From CAKZNE01 sp002695025 (GTDB taxonomy: Bacteria > Bacteroidota > Bacteroidia > Flavobacteriales > Schleiferiaceae): 64,000 nt of DNA. Below are positions 1 through 8,277 of the stretch, in pieces (the stretch's first letter is position 1; every line of letters starts with the position of its first letter). The translations under genes were made by a program, and so were the position numbers. Location: positions 9,367 to 73,366 of the forward strand of contig CAJWML010000020.1 in the NCBI GenBank assembly GCA_913043285.1, read 5' to 3'. The notes beneath the pieces were generated by a model, which saw only the letters and a list, made by a program, of their open reading frames with translations, was not told where the DNA came from and made no database searches.

Positions 1-83
1 TGCTATATTTTGGTAAGTTAAAAATCATTTTCTCTAATTAGCTAAAACGATCCGGCTACGTGCAGTGCGGGGTAAGCACAAGA

Positions 84-150
84 TAGTTAAATAGTACGAG
101 CGCCCATGTTTTTGGTGCTCCGATACAGGCCGCACTTCGATTGCGCCATT
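84..150 (+). repeat. Dispersed repeat, copy A
   Basis: This stretch begins TAGTTAAATAGTAC and runs through a TTTTTGGTGCTCCGAT block into a CAGGCCGCACTTCGA block. The same order of blocks recurs at 1048-1105. It is non-coding in every frame that looks protein-like. It belongs to a mosaic of short dispersed elements that fills the region on both sides of the small membrane protein gene at 772-1020. Confidence 0.75.
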
Positions 151-256
151 GCTGTAGCTAATGCGCCAGCGATCAGGACAGGCTCAGTGGAAGGATGGAC
201 GAGCTGAGTTTTGATTTTATGGATAGCAAGGCTTTATTTTTTTGAAAATCAGAAGG

Positions 257-348
257 GATACAGGCCGCACTTCGACTCCGCTCAGTGTGAGCCTCCATAT
301 TGAATGGTTATTTCCTAATGTCATCCTGAAGGAGTAGAAGGATAGACA
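257..348 (+). repeat. REP-like intergenic repeat, copy C
   Basis: It contains the block GCACTTCGACTCCGCTCAGT followed about 25 bases later by GTCATCCTGA and GAAGGATAGACA. The same blocks occur at 704-765, 1085-1120 and 1151-1206. GTCATCCTGAGC-type sequences of this kind are common intergenic repeats in Bacteroidota genomes. No coding capacity is apparent; the ORFs crossing it have low-complexity, repeat-derived translations. Confidence 0.7.
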
Positions 349-423
349 TGGTAGTAAAGCGTAACGGGACGCTAGGAAAACGCGCGATGCAATCGCGCGG
401 CAGCTGGGGTAGTGGAGATACAA

Positions 424-446
424 AAGCGTAGTGGGACACTACGCTT
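424..446. repeat. Perfect 10-bp stem-loop
   Basis: AAGCGTAGTG (424-433) and CACTACGCTT (437-446) are perfect inverted copies around a 3-base GGA loop. A second copy sits at 1223-1245. There is no T-run directly after it, so it is more like a REP/BIME hairpin than an intrinsic terminator. Confidence 0.75.
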
Positions 447-520
447 GGATGGGGGAATAAAAGATACGATATAATGGCACCCTGGCTGGGGGAATATGAG
501 CTCGCTTTGGTTCAGGTTCT

Positions 521-550
521 TTCTCTTTTTGTCTTGACACAAAAAGAGAA
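521..550. repeat. 12-bp inverted repeat with T/A-rich arms
   Basis: TTCTCTTTTTGT (521-532) and ACAAAAAGAGAA (539-550) are perfect inverted copies with a 6-base loop. The surrounding 500-660 sequence resembles a short repeated element seen in other Flavobacteria, from memory. A 103-codon ORF crosses it but looks repeat-derived. Nothing else is visible between 450 and 700. Confidence 0.65.
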
Positions 551-703
551 CAAAAAAGTCAAGCCTGCCTTCCCTGTCCTTAAAAACTACGCCCGTTGTT
601 CCATTCGAAGTCCAAGCCGTGCGCTTTGCTTACTTCGGGACTTCTCCTGTGGACCAGCGGTCTTGTTTTATTACAGCCATGGAAGGAGGGCGGTACCTTC
701 TAT

Positions 704-765
704 CCCGGTCGCACTTCGACTCCACTTCGTCAAGCTCAGCACAGGCTCAGTCAAAGGATGGACGA
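704..765 (+). repeat. REP-like intergenic repeat, copy D
   Basis: It joins the CGCACTTCGACTCC block to TTCGTCAAGCTCAGCACAGG and AAAGGATGGACGATA. It is therefore a composite of the block types at 257-348 and 1151-1206. It lies directly after the 3' end of the small membrane protein gene that ends at 772 on the minus strand. Confidence 0.7.
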
Positions 766-771
766 TACTTT

Positions 772-1020
772 TTAATCCTTCTTAACCCTGTCCAGTAGCT
801 TTTCAAAACCGTAAAAGGGCAAAGCCAGCAGGAGCAGAAGTAAGGGTAACCATAAAAGCTCTATCACTAAACCTGAAAGGTGATAAGGCAGGGCATAAAT
901 CAATAGCCGTATGATTACGCCACTGATGGCTAGTTTAGCTAAGAACTTCAACTTCTTTTTATCCGCAGTCTTTTTAGACTCAATATCTGTTTTGATTTCT
1001 TCTACCGATGGCTCTCTCAT
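772..1020 (-). CDS. Small two-helix membrane protein, function unknown
   Basis: This 82-residue protein has a charged, lysine-rich N-terminus (about residues 1-26) and two hydrophobic segments (about 27-46 and 49-69). It ends in a short basic tail. I do not recognise a family. It stands alone between two clusters of REP-like repeats, with no co-directional neighbour close enough for an operon. The repeats on both sides make a small cargo or orphan gene in an accessory region possible. The coding call rests on its clean amphipathic/hydrophobic pattern, which the surrounding repeat-derived ORFs lack. Confidence 0.55.
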   Translation of the reverse strand: MREPSVEEIKTDIESKKTADKKKLKFLAKLAISGVIIRLLIYALPYHLSGLVIELLWLPLLLLLLALPFYGFEKLLDRVKKD

Positions 1021-1047
1021 GATTTAAGCTGACAGGAAAATGCAATG

Positions 1048-1120
1048 TAGTTAAATAGTACAGCATCCTTATTTTTGGTACTCCGATGCAGGTTGCACTT
1101 CGACTCCGCTCAGTGTGACC
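1048..1120 (+). repeat. Dispersed repeat, copy B
   Basis: This is the second copy of the TAGTTAAATAGTAC element, followed by TTTTTGGTACTCCGAT and then GCACTTCGACTCCGCTCAGT. Most of the differences from copy A (84-150) are base substitutions. It sits directly upstream of the small membrane gene (start at 1020, minus strand). Confidence 0.75.
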
Positions 1121-1150
1121 TGACTAAGAAAGAAGCAATCATTCAGCATT

Positions 1151-1206
1151 GTCATCCTGAGCCCTTCGTCAAGCTCAGGACAGGCTCAGGCGAAGGATAG
1201 ACAATA
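1151..1206 (+). repeat. REP-like intergenic repeat, copy F
   Basis: It starts GTCATCCTGAGCCCTTCGTC and continues with AAGCTCAGGACAGGCTCAG and GAAGGATAGACAATA. The arms GTCCTGAGC/GCTCAGGAC-like allow a cruciform. It lies between the small membrane gene and the 3' end of kwaB. Confidence 0.7.
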
Positions 1207-1222
1207 TGTGTTAGTTATACCA

Positions 1223-1245
1223 AAGCGTAGTGGGACGCTACGCTT
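1223..1245. repeat. Stem-loop, second copy of the 424-446 hairpin
   Basis: AAGCGTAGTG and CGCTACGCTT pair over 10 positions with one G-T wobble around a GGA loop. The loop and left arm are identical to 424-446; the right arm differs at one base, which keeps pairing. It lies 13 bases beyond the stop codon of kwaB (minus strand) and could help end that transcript, although no T-run follows. Confidence 0.65.
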
Positions 1246-1257
1246 AGATGGGCAGTA

Positions 1258-2208
1258 TTATGCACTTGGGTTTACTGGTTTAGTACTCTCAACATCAAAA
1301 TCTTCTTCTGTCAATTCTGAATGAAGCCGTTTGTTTTGCAATAGAGTCAAAATATCTTCAAGTGTTTCATCAGTTATCACAATTCGTTCTTCTTCGAATT
1401 GAATGTTCCATCCCTTTGAGGTACTTAGATTTTGAAGTCGTTGCAAATACATCTGATTCCTGTAATGGCCTAAGTTTCTGATTGTCGCAATTTTTCGTAA
1501 GTATCTTTGATTATTTCCCACTCTATTGGTCAGAATTTCCATATTTATGAAAATATTCAGTTGGGTAACTTCCTCATACATTTCTTCTGCATTGTTTATC
1601 ATTCCTTCGCGAAAGTTCAATCCTCTCTCAAAATCTTTTTTTGATAGAATGAAAAGAAAATCATTGAAGTAGAGCAGATCAACACTTCTAGAAATACTGA
1701 ACACGTTTTCTTGCTCTAAATCTTCAAATCGGTTCTCATTAAAAAGTAAAGGAATTAATCCCTTACTTCGTTTCATTCGCCAATTTTCAGGCAGTGTTTT
1801 AAAGCCAACGACCTGAATACCCTCTGAATTTCTGAGTATTATCATATAAGCCTTAGACTTGACCAATTCTTCTACATTTTCAATAATGTCTTCTTCAGGA
1901 TTAAGATCTTCAAGCTGCTCAAAAATGCGGTAGAAGTCAGTTTCCTCATACCTTATTGCTCTTACTTGATCTGCTTCAGGTTCAGGACAATCATAGGTAT
2001 ATTCTTCAACCGTATTTGAGTGGTTAACATGATTGACCAGTATGTTTCTTAGTCTGTTTTCTAGCCTTTGATCAATTGGAACATATCTAACTGTATATTG
2101 TGAAATCCTATTCCGCTTGTATTCTTTAACAACTGCTAAAGTTACATTAGCAGTTCTAAAATCAAGAGCTTTTAATTGTTGTAAGGTTTGTTTCTGTCTA
2201 TTAGGCAT
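1258..2208 (-). CDS. kwaB: Kiwa anti-phage protein KwaB (DUF4868)
   Basis: This 316-residue soluble protein has the length and character of KwaB, the DUF4868 subunit of the Kiwa system. It is acidic and Leu/Ile-rich, with the family-like stretch SVDLLYFNDFLFILSKKDFE (about 177-196) and a C-terminal half of short helices ending near HSELTEEDFD. In characterised Kiwa systems KwaB binds DNA and works with membrane protein KwaA, which senses phage infection at the envelope. Here it follows kwaA with an 8-base overlap, so the two are co-transcribed and probably translationally coupled. The pair is clearly more AT-rich than the peptidase operon next to it, which suits acquisition by transfer. Assignment is from family resemblance and gene partner, not from a search. 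Confidence 0.8.
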   Translation of the reverse strand: MPNRQKQTLQQLKALDFRTANVTLAVVKEYKRNRISQYTVRYVPIDQRLENRLRNILVNHVNHSNTVEEYTYDCPEPEADQVRAIRYEETDFYRIFEQLEDLNPEEDIIENVEELVKSKAYMIILRNSEGIQVVGFKTLPENWRMKRSKGLIPLLFNENRFEDLEQENVFSISRSVDLLYFNDFLFILSKKDFERGLNFREGMINNAEEMYEEVTQLNIFINMEILTNRVGNNQRYLRKIATIRNLGHYRNQMYLQRLQNLSTSKGWNIQFEEERIVITDETLEDILTLLQNKRLHSELTEEDFDVESTKPVNPSA

Positions 2209-2758
2209 CTTTAGTCTCTTTGTCAGTTACGAAGTAGAGGAAGCGGGTTAGGCTCCTTATATAAAATCTTTCACCTGATTTCATTTCGTATTTGCTTATG
2301 ACGATGGTAGAGTATGACTTTCCATCAAACTCATATTCTAAATCATAAAGGTTATATCCAGCCAAAAGCAAAATAGGGTTCATAAACACTGACTTACTTT
2401 TAATCGTGAGTAGAAGTAGTAACAACAGAAATATTGCAAGCGAAATGATATCTTCCACCTTAGAAAGGTCAAACCCAAAAAAAGACACGATGTATGGAAT
2501 TGTATAATTGATTAAATCAATCGAGCGATTTTTTACAGCTTGAACTGTAACAGGCATGTTACCTCTCCTTATAGAATTGATGGTTGTGAAAAGTAAAATA
2601 ACACTTAATATTGATAAACCAAGTAAAATTGAAATGCCTATCGGGTGACTAAAATCATAGTATTTATAAAAATCAAAATCTTTAACCGCTAGGATTAAAA
2701 ATAGAGGAGAGTAAGCACTAATGAATAAAAGTATTGCTGTTAGCAGTTTTGGTTTCAT
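2201..2758 (-). CDS. kwaA: Kiwa anti-phage membrane protein KwaA
   Basis: With the start at MKPKLL (2758) this is a 185-residue membrane protein; an upstream in-frame ATG at 2800 would add 14 polar residues. I prefer 2758 because the first membrane helix begins directly after it (about residues 5-24). Further helices lie at about 37-58, 86-104 and 110-127. A conserved-looking motif NPILLLAGYNLYDLEYEFDG (about 127-146) follows the last helix, and a soluble tail closes the protein. KwaA is the envelope subunit of Kiwa and associates with KwaB. The stop codon overlaps the kwaB start by 8 bases. No clear promoter box is seen upstream in 2801-3000. Confidence 0.75.
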   Translation of the reverse strand: MKPKLLTAILLFISAYSPLFLILAVKDFDFYKYYDFSHPIGISILLGLSILSVILLFTTINSIRRGNMPVTVQAVKNRSIDLINYTIPYIVSFFGFDLSKVEDIISLAIFLLLLLLLTIKSKSVFMNPILLLAGYNLYDLEYEFDGKSYSTIVISKYEMKSGERFYIRSLTRFLYFVTDKETKDA

Positions 2759-2989
2759 GCCTGTGCTGTATTCATTTGTCTTGAGTTTTAAACATACCAC
2801 ATAAGTTAGTAGGTAAAGATAAATTTTGAACTACATAAGCTTAAAAATATGCTGTAGATGTTGTTTAACATTACTTATCTGAAAAGTATAAATGCATTAT
2901 TATTTGGCAAAATATCGCAAAAAATCTCATACCACCTACTCCATACTTTTCAAACCGTCATTTTCCTAAGATAAACGGCAACCTATACG

Positions 2990-3030
2990 CATAAAAAGAG
3001 CCCCACCACAATGGGCAGGGCCTTCCTCTC
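2990..3030 (-). terminator. Probable terminator of the peptidase operon
   Basis: On the minus strand the last porin gene (stop at 3050) is followed by GGCCCTGCCCA, then TGGTGGGGCTC and a TTTTT run. The GC-rich arms pair imperfectly (GGCCC with GGGCT/GGGGC). This is the expected place for the end of the seven-gene operon. The imperfect stem keeps confidence moderate. Confidence 0.5.
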
Positions 3031-3049
3031 TTCTGACTTAATTGAAAAC

Positions 3050-4267
3050 CTAAAATATCACCTGGAACAGTAGCTGTCCCATTAAAGTGTTGTTGGGCAG
3101 GCTGGCGTTATCATAAGAGGATACGGCTGCTTGTATCTTCAAGGCGTTTTGTTTGAAGTATTTGGAGAATCCGGCTGTCCAGCCTTTGGTGTCGGAGATC
3201 GCGGAATTGGCGTTGTTCTCAAATTCGGGCATCAGGGCGCTATAACGCACATCCAAAGCGTAACCGGAGCGGGTTACGTAACCTGCCTGTACATTGTAGG
3301 CGCTGCCCAGCGCTAAAAACTCACTGATCTGCGTAGGAATGAGGATCTCGGTAGCGGCTATATCGGTATAGGAGCCGTCCAGCGAAGTGGCTGTGGCCAC
3401 CGTGTATTCGCCCAACAAAGAAAAGCCTTTGAACTTGAAGAGCAGGTCGGCATATACCTGGCGGTAGTCCGGCAACTGGGTTTCACCCAGGGCGTTGTAC
3501 ATCAGGAAATCACCGTGCCCTTCGCCTACGGCATTGCTGGCGCCATCGTTATAGCTGGCCGCTGCACCGATCACGAATTTGGGTTTCTGCTCATGGCCGA
3601 GGTCCGCAATCTGCTTTTCGTTGCCTTCGTAAAACGTACCCAGGGGGTATACATCCAGGCGTGCTCCGTACTTCATACCGCCCAGGTCTATGTCGCGGGA
3701 ATCGGCACCAAAGGAGTTTTTACCATCACCGGAGGTAACAGACAGCTGCGGCACCACGGCAAAGCGCTCCCCGCCAAAAGTGTTCTCCAGGTACAGTCCC
3801 AACTCACGACCGCTGTTGCTGTAAGCGGTGCTCAGGAGGCTGCGGTCCGGGAACTGCAGGTGATCTTCCATGATCAGCATCTCGCGGTTGTTGGTCACGT
3901 TCTGCTTTTGTCCGGCTGCGATCTTAAACTCCCCAAAAGGATTGTAACTGATCCAGGCATCCAAAAGGGGAGTGGGCTGACTGAAATCCGCCTGGAAGAA
4001 GAAGCTCACTTTTTCGTCCCTGGCCGTACCGGAAAAGTTGAGGTAGGTACGCCTGGCGTTAAAAAAGTAGTCGGCATCGTTCTCGCCTTGCTTTTCAAAG
4101 GCCAGCTGGGGTTGCAGCATACCGCTGATCTTAAAGGTATAGGCACCTTCATTGAGACCGAAATTCAGGCCGCTGCCCAATTCAAAATTGGCGGTATTGG
4201 GCTTTACCTGTGCGTTGCTTACAAGCACTCCAAGGCAAAAGGCGGATGATAGGATTATGTTTTTCAT
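3050..4267 (-). CDS. OprP/OprO-like outer-membrane porin
   Basis: This 405-residue protein has a signal peptide (about 1-19, ending SNA before QVK) and alternating amphipathic strands to a C-terminal phenylalanine (QVIF), typical of an outer-membrane beta-barrel. Family-like stretches are a strand block around ADFSQPTPLLDAWISYNPFG and AAGQKQNVTNNREML, where such porins carry a constriction loop, and a late SKYFKQNALKIQAAVSSYD. It is a paralogue of the 5819-7126 porin, with the same order of these blocks. It is the last gene of the minus-strand operon, 4 bases after the M14 peptidase. It probably imports substrates or products of that peptidase across the outer membrane; the substrate is inferred, not seen. 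Confidence 0.75.
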   Translation of the reverse strand: MKNIILSSAFCLGVLVSNAQVKPNTANFELGSGLNFGLNEGAYTFKISGMLQPQLAFEKQGENDADYFFNARRTYLNFSGTARDEKVSFFFQADFSQPTPLLDAWISYNPFGEFKIAAGQKQNVTNNREMLIMEDHLQFPDRSLLSTAYSNSGRELGLYLENTFGGERFAVVPQLSVTSGDGKNSFGADSRDIDLGGMKYGARLDVYPLGTFYEGNEKQIADLGHEQKPKFVIGAAASYNDGASNAVGEGHGDFLMYNALGETQLPDYRQVYADLLFKFKGFSLLGEYTVATATSLDGSYTDIAATEILIPTQISEFLALGSAYNVQAGYVTRSGYALDVRYSALMPEFENNANSAISDTKGWTAGFSKYFKQNALKIQAAVSSYDNASLPNNTLMGQLLFQVIF

Positions 4268-4271
4268 GGTA

Positions 4272-5816
4272 TTAGAGAGCTTCTTTATTTAGATATCGGT
4301 AAACGGGTAATTCTGCACCCTCTTCGGTGTGCAGCACATCGTAATTCACAAAGCTGTTGGGCGCTTCAGGTTCCAGCGCTTCCACGGCCAGTCCGGCCCG
4401 GTCCTGATCCATTCGGATCACGAAAGTTCCGGCCGGAAGGTCTTTCACAATGCGGGTTATAGAGGTGGAAACCCTTTGGCGGTGTACCCCTTCGTATTTT
4501 TCGGCCTCCTGTAAATAGTATTCCACGGTATAGCGTTCCACTTCTACAGATCTGCTTTGATTTAGCGTGTCTATTTTCAGTCCCAGGATCTTTAGCTTTT
4601 CGGCCAGCTTTGCCTGTTCCGGCATCAGGAGGTAAGCGCGGGGACGCGGACGACTCACCTGTGCTTTGGTCTGCCAGGCATCTTTCATGCGCACCTTAAA
4701 GTCTTTTTTCTCCACGCTTTCCAGATCTATCAGGGTCATGGAAACCTCGGTGACCGGGGTTTGATGTTTTACCACGGCCTCGGTCGGTTTGGCTTTGGCG
4801 CGGGCCAGCACTTGTTTTACTTCTGCCGTTTCATCGTAAGCCGTTCTCAGGTACGAAAGACCCACCAGGAAGGTGGTGTATGCCCTGCGTTTGAAGGAAG
4901 TCCTACCGATGCCGATACCCCGCACTTCCACCAGGGTGGAAATGGTATTGGCCAGGGCGTAGGAGGTGGCGCTGGAGCGTGAGTTCAGGGAACCCTGGTG
5001 AAATTCCACCGCACCCAGCACATCCGAAGCGGAGAAGTAGGCATGGCTGGTGATCTCTTTGGACTCCAGCAGGCTGCCGGCTTCCTTCACAAAGGTCTCC
5101 TTCGTGTAGTTCCGGAGTTCTTCCGCTACGTTGAGGTTGCCGGAATAGAGGAACATCACGTCAAAGCCGTTGGTTACGCCCCATTCGCCAATGTGGGTAA
5201 AATCCCTGCGGTAGGGGCGGTATTCGTGAAAATCCAAGGCCACATGGGCCTGGTAATCACTGAAAGCCTGTTTGAGCGATACACTCTCCGGGGCCATGAG
5301 CTTGGTCTGATCACGGTTCAGGTCCAGCCCGTTATGCGAATCCCGGGTCAGTTTTTCGCTGCCGTCAATATTGGCCATGGGAACTATGGCTATTTCCAGT
5401 CGATCGAGAAGATAGGCGTGTTCGGGATTGTTCAGCAACTGATCGAGCAGATACAACAGACCTTCGGTGCTGGCGGGCTCGTTGCCGTGCAGGCCTCCCT
5501 GCAGCCAAACGCGTAACTTGTCAGAGCCTTTACCTCTTTTGAGTACGATCATGGGAATGTCTTTTCCCTTCTGGCTTTTCCCGATAAAGGAAAGGCTCAT
5601 TACATCGGAGTGAGCGGCCAGGCGTTCGTTGATGAAGGCCATCATTTCCTCATAGTCGGTAAAGCCTCTTTTCTTTTGAAAGGCAGGGGTATTGATGTCC
5701 ACCTCCGGATCAGGGAAGAACTTCTCGGTGATCTCCTTGCTTTGCGGGTTGGTGAGTTGTGCGGGGCAGTTAAAGGCCAGCAGCAGGGCGGATAGGATGA
5801 AAATAAACTGTCGCAT
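4272..5816 (-). CDS. Exported M14-family zinc carboxypeptidase
   Basis: From the start at 5816 this is a 514-residue protein with a signal peptide (MRQFIFILSALLLAFNCPAQ). An ATG at 5855 would precede the signal peptide and overlap the upstream gene. M14 landmarks are present: zinc ligands in HGNE (H110, E113), the substrate-carboxylate NR pair (167-168, GLDLNRD), the third ligand H197 in LDFHEYR and the catalytic glutamate E297 in STLVEVRG. M14 enzymes remove C-terminal residues from peptides or cleave cell-wall peptide bonds. The last 200 residues form an extra domain of unknown role. It starts 2 bases after one porin gene and ends 4 bases before another, so secreted peptide trimming and porin uptake are genetically linked. 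Location is periplasmic or outer surface. Confidence 0.85.
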   Translation of the reverse strand: MRQFIFILSALLLAFNCPAQLTNPQSKEITEKFFPDPEVDINTPAFQKKRGFTDYEEMMAFINERLAAHSDVMSLSFIGKSQKGKDIPMIVLKRGKGSDKLRVWLQGGLHGNEPASTEGLLYLLDQLLNNPEHAYLLDRLEIAIVPMANIDGSEKLTRDSHNGLDLNRDQTKLMAPESVSLKQAFSDYQAHVALDFHEYRPYRRDFTHIGEWGVTNGFDVMFLYSGNLNVAEELRNYTKETFVKEAGSLLESKEITSHAYFSASDVLGAVEFHQGSLNSRSSATSYALANTISTLVEVRGIGIGRTSFKRRAYTTFLVGLSYLRTAYDETAEVKQVLARAKAKPTEAVVKHQTPVTEVSMTLIDLESVEKKDFKVRMKDAWQTKAQVSRPRPRAYLLMPEQAKLAEKLKILGLKIDTLNQSRSVEVERYTVEYYLQEAEKYEGVHRQRVSTSITRIVKDLPAGTFVIRMDQDRAGLAVEALEPEAPNSFVNYDVLHTEEGAELPVYRYLNKEAL

Positions 5817-5818
5817 AC

Positions 5819-7126
5819 TTAAAAAGAAAAGGTGGTTATTACGCGGCCGATCCATTCGTTGTCGTTCATGGGATTGCCGGTATTGTCATTGGATCCGGGG
5901 GCACAATCCACATAAGTTAGTGCGCCCTGGATCTTAAAGCCGTAGCCGCGCATAAAGTATTTGGTGAGCCCCAGGGTGTAATAGTTGGGGCGGTTGTAAA
6001 AGGTGCCGTTGTTGAGAAAGGAGTGCCTGTCGGCATCCATGTGGCAATAGCGCGCATCTACCGAGATGAGGTTCTTGAAGACGTAGCCCATCTGCAGGTT
6101 ATAGCCCTTGCCGAGCATCATACGGCCTTTCACGTAATTCTCCACATCCCGTTCACCGTCCACATCAAAACTGGTGGCCACGGTACCATCGTTACGTACG
6201 CGCTGGGTAATGTCATCCGGTACGGTGGCAGCTGAGCCTACAAATTCACCCAGCATACTGAAGCCGTGGTATTTGAGCATAAAGTCTAGGCCGTATTTGG
6301 TGTAATTGGGAAGGGATTCCTCACCGGCATCGTTCAGGTAGATAATGTCGCCACTCCCGCGACCCCTGCGACTGCTCATGCCGCTGTTGTAACTGTAGGT
6401 GGCACCCACCAGCATTTTCAGTGAAAGTTCATGTACGATATCCCCCTGGCGGTATTGTCCGAACTTGGTAAACAGTCCGAAGGGAAGAAAATCCAGGCGA
6501 CCACCCACTTTGAGGCCACCGTGATCCCTGCCGAATACGTTGGAGCCATCTCCGTTGGTAAGGGCAAAAGCGGGTTTAAAATAAGCGCCACCATCGGTAC
6601 GGAAACGTCCGTCTACAAACAGACCGAACTCGCGGATACTGGCAAAGCTGGAGGTAACCCGGCTGCGCTCCACCAGTTGCAGGGTTTGTGAACCCTGCGA
6701 CAGCTCCAGGTTGTCGGTAGGAGTTACTTTCTGTCCTACGGTGATCTGAATGTTGTCGGTAATGTTATAGCCGATCCAGGCGTCAAACAGTAAGCCGTCC
6801 GCTTCATCACCGGTCTCGGAGTTACCGCTGAAATCGGCCTGAAAGCGGTATTCAATTTTTTGCTGGACGGCATTACCGGAAAGCCTCAGTCGCAGCCTAC
6901 GCATACGGAACCTTTGCTGCAGCTGGTCCAGCTCCGGATCGGTATAGCTTTTAAACTCGTAGTAGGGCTGCATATACCCCCGCAGGTTAATGCGGTAATC
7001 CTCCTTGGCATCGGAGAAGGTGAGGCCTTCTCCCATGGTGTAGTAGTGCAGCTTTTGTTCCTGAGCAAAAAACAGGGCCGGAGCCAGCAACAGGACCAGG
7101 AGTAACCCGATGTAGTTCTTTTTCAT
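5819..7126 (-). CDS. OprP/OprO-like outer-membrane porin
   Basis: This 435-residue protein has a signal peptide (about 1-21, ending FFAQ) and beta-barrel strands to the terminal phenylalanine (TTFSF). Signature-like pieces are QADFSGN...LLFDAWIGYN, VGQKVTPTDNLEL, LVERSRVTSSFASIREFGLF and a C-terminal LTKYFMRGYGFKIQGALTY. It is longer than the 405-residue paralogue downstream. It lies 10 bases after iadA and 2 bases before the M14 peptidase gene. A role in taking up peptides or their products is inferred from this context only. Confidence 0.75.
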   Translation of the reverse strand: MKKNYIGLLLVLLLAPALFFAQEQKLHYYTMGEGLTFSDAKEDYRINLRGYMQPYYEFKSYTDPELDQLQQRFRMRRLRLRLSGNAVQQKIEYRFQADFSGNSETGDEADGLLFDAWIGYNITDNIQITVGQKVTPTDNLELSQGSQTLQLVERSRVTSSFASIREFGLFVDGRFRTDGGAYFKPAFALTNGDGSNVFGRDHGGLKVGGRLDFLPFGLFTKFGQYRQGDIVHELSLKMLVGATYSYNSGMSSRRGRGSGDIIYLNDAGEESLPNYTKYGLDFMLKYHGFSMLGEFVGSAATVPDDITQRVRNDGTVATSFDVDGERDVENYVKGRMMLGKGYNLQMGYVFKNLISVDARYCHMDADRHSFLNNGTFYNRPNYYTLGLTKYFMRGYGFKIQGALTYVDCAPGSNDNTGNPMNDNEWIGRVITTFSF

Positions 7127-7136
7127 AAATTATTTT

Positions 7137-8276
7137 TTACTCAAAACTTTCTTTCAATATCACGGTACCGCTATCCATAGCTTTTTCACCACGCGCAAAA
7201 ACCTCGGTGAGGTTCAGGTCGTCATCAAAGCAGCAGAGATCGGCATCCATGCCTACGCCAATGCGACCTTTGTTCTTGAGGCCGAGATTGGCAGCGGGAT
7301 TGGTGGTAATGATCTTAAAGGCTTCGGAAATATCCACCCCGCCTTTTTGCACCAGGTCTACTACTTCGGCCAGGTTCCGGTTTACCGGAGCTTTGCGGAA
7401 ACCGATGAAGTTGCCGTCTTCATCCAGTTTGTCCAGCCCGGCATTGCCGTCACTGCTGAAGGTCATCTTTTCAATGGGCACGCCTTTCTCCAAAGCGTAC
7501 AGTACGGATTTGTAGGGATCAGTGTATTTGGAGGCTCCGGTGGTGATATCGATCATACCTCCCAGTTGAGCAAACCTGATGGCCTCTTCAAAGAGCTCTT
7601 TGGTACGCCCTACGTGGGTGGGTGAAATATTTTCAATGGGGAACTGGTGTTCTTCCACAATTTTGAAAAGCACATCCATTTTGGATTGGAGGTTCCCCAG
7701 GTGGAGGTGCAGTATGCCTTTTTTACCCCCTATCATGCCGCCTACGCGTACCTGACGCAAAAGACGGAGGAGATCCAGGTCGGTAGGATAGGAGGAGCGG
7801 ATATCGGTTATAGCGATCTTACAGCCGAGTACTTTATCGATGAAGATCATTTCATCCTGCACGTTTTCCATGATGTGAACGGGGTCCAGGCCGTAATAAC
7901 CGGTGTACATATAGGCGCTGATGCCTTCCGCTTCCAGGGCTTTTACCTTGGCGTAGAGGCTCTTGATACTGCGGGTGGAACCATCGGTACCCAACAGACC
8001 TACTGCGGTAGTGGTACCGCAGGCAATGAGCTCGGTTACCTTGATCTCGGGTGTCATGGAGGCAAAGCCGCGTTTGCCACCCGCACCTATCACGTGCACG
8101 TGCTGGTCGATAAAACCAGGCGTTACGATCTTGCCCTGGGCATCCCAGGTATCACTGATACCGTTGTGTGAATCAATAGTATCCGAAATGGCGAGTATTT
8201 GACCACCACCCAGCAGCAGGTCTTTCTTACCCTGCTTTTCCGGGGCGTAAACGGTGGCGTTTTTAATGAGAAGCAT
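7137..8276 (-). CDS. iadA: Isoaspartyl dipeptidase (beta-aspartyl-peptidase) IadA
   Basis: This 379-residue metal-dependent amidohydrolase cleaves beta-aspartyl (isoaspartyl) dipeptides, which arise from damaged proteins and from cyanophycin breakdown. The binuclear metal site is complete by alignment with E. coli IadA from memory: QHVH (H59, H61), the carbamylated lysine K153 in GCKIAITD, H192 in HLHLGN, H221 in SPTHVGR and the catalytic D276 in FSSDGN. Length matches the family (E. coli 390 aa). No signal peptide is present, so it acts in the cytoplasm. It lies 1 base after the DcuC-type transporter gene, which suggests that the transporter brings in the dipeptide or exports aspartate. Confidence 0.92.
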   Translation of the reverse strand: MLLIKNATVYAPEKQGKKDLLLGGGQILAISDTIDSHNGISDTWDAQGKIVTPGFIDQHVHVIGAGGKRGFASMTPEIKVTELIACGTTTAVGLLGTDGSTRSIKSLYAKVKALEAEGISAYMYTGYYGLDPVHIMENVQDEMIFIDKVLGCKIAITDIRSSYPTDLDLLRLLRQVRVGGMIGGKKGILHLHLGNLQSKMDVLFKIVEEHQFPIENISPTHVGRTKELFEEAIRFAQLGGMIDITTGASKYTDPYKSVLYALEKGVPIEKMTFSSDGNAGLDKLDEDGNFIGFRKAPVNRNLAEVVDLVQKGGVDISEAFKIITTNPAANLGLKNKGRIGVGMDADLCCFDDDLNLTEVFARGEKAMDSGTVILKESFE

Positions 8277-8277
8277 A

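Noticed and set aside
474..785. 103-codon ORF on the plus strand
   Set aside because: Its translation is made of dispersed-repeat sequence (the 521-550 hairpin and the REP-like copy D), with no domain-like character.
3515..4249. 244-codon plus-strand ORF opposite the porin gene
   Set aside because: It is the antisense shadow of a clear beta-barrel protein with a signal peptide; its composition is not protein-like for any family I know.
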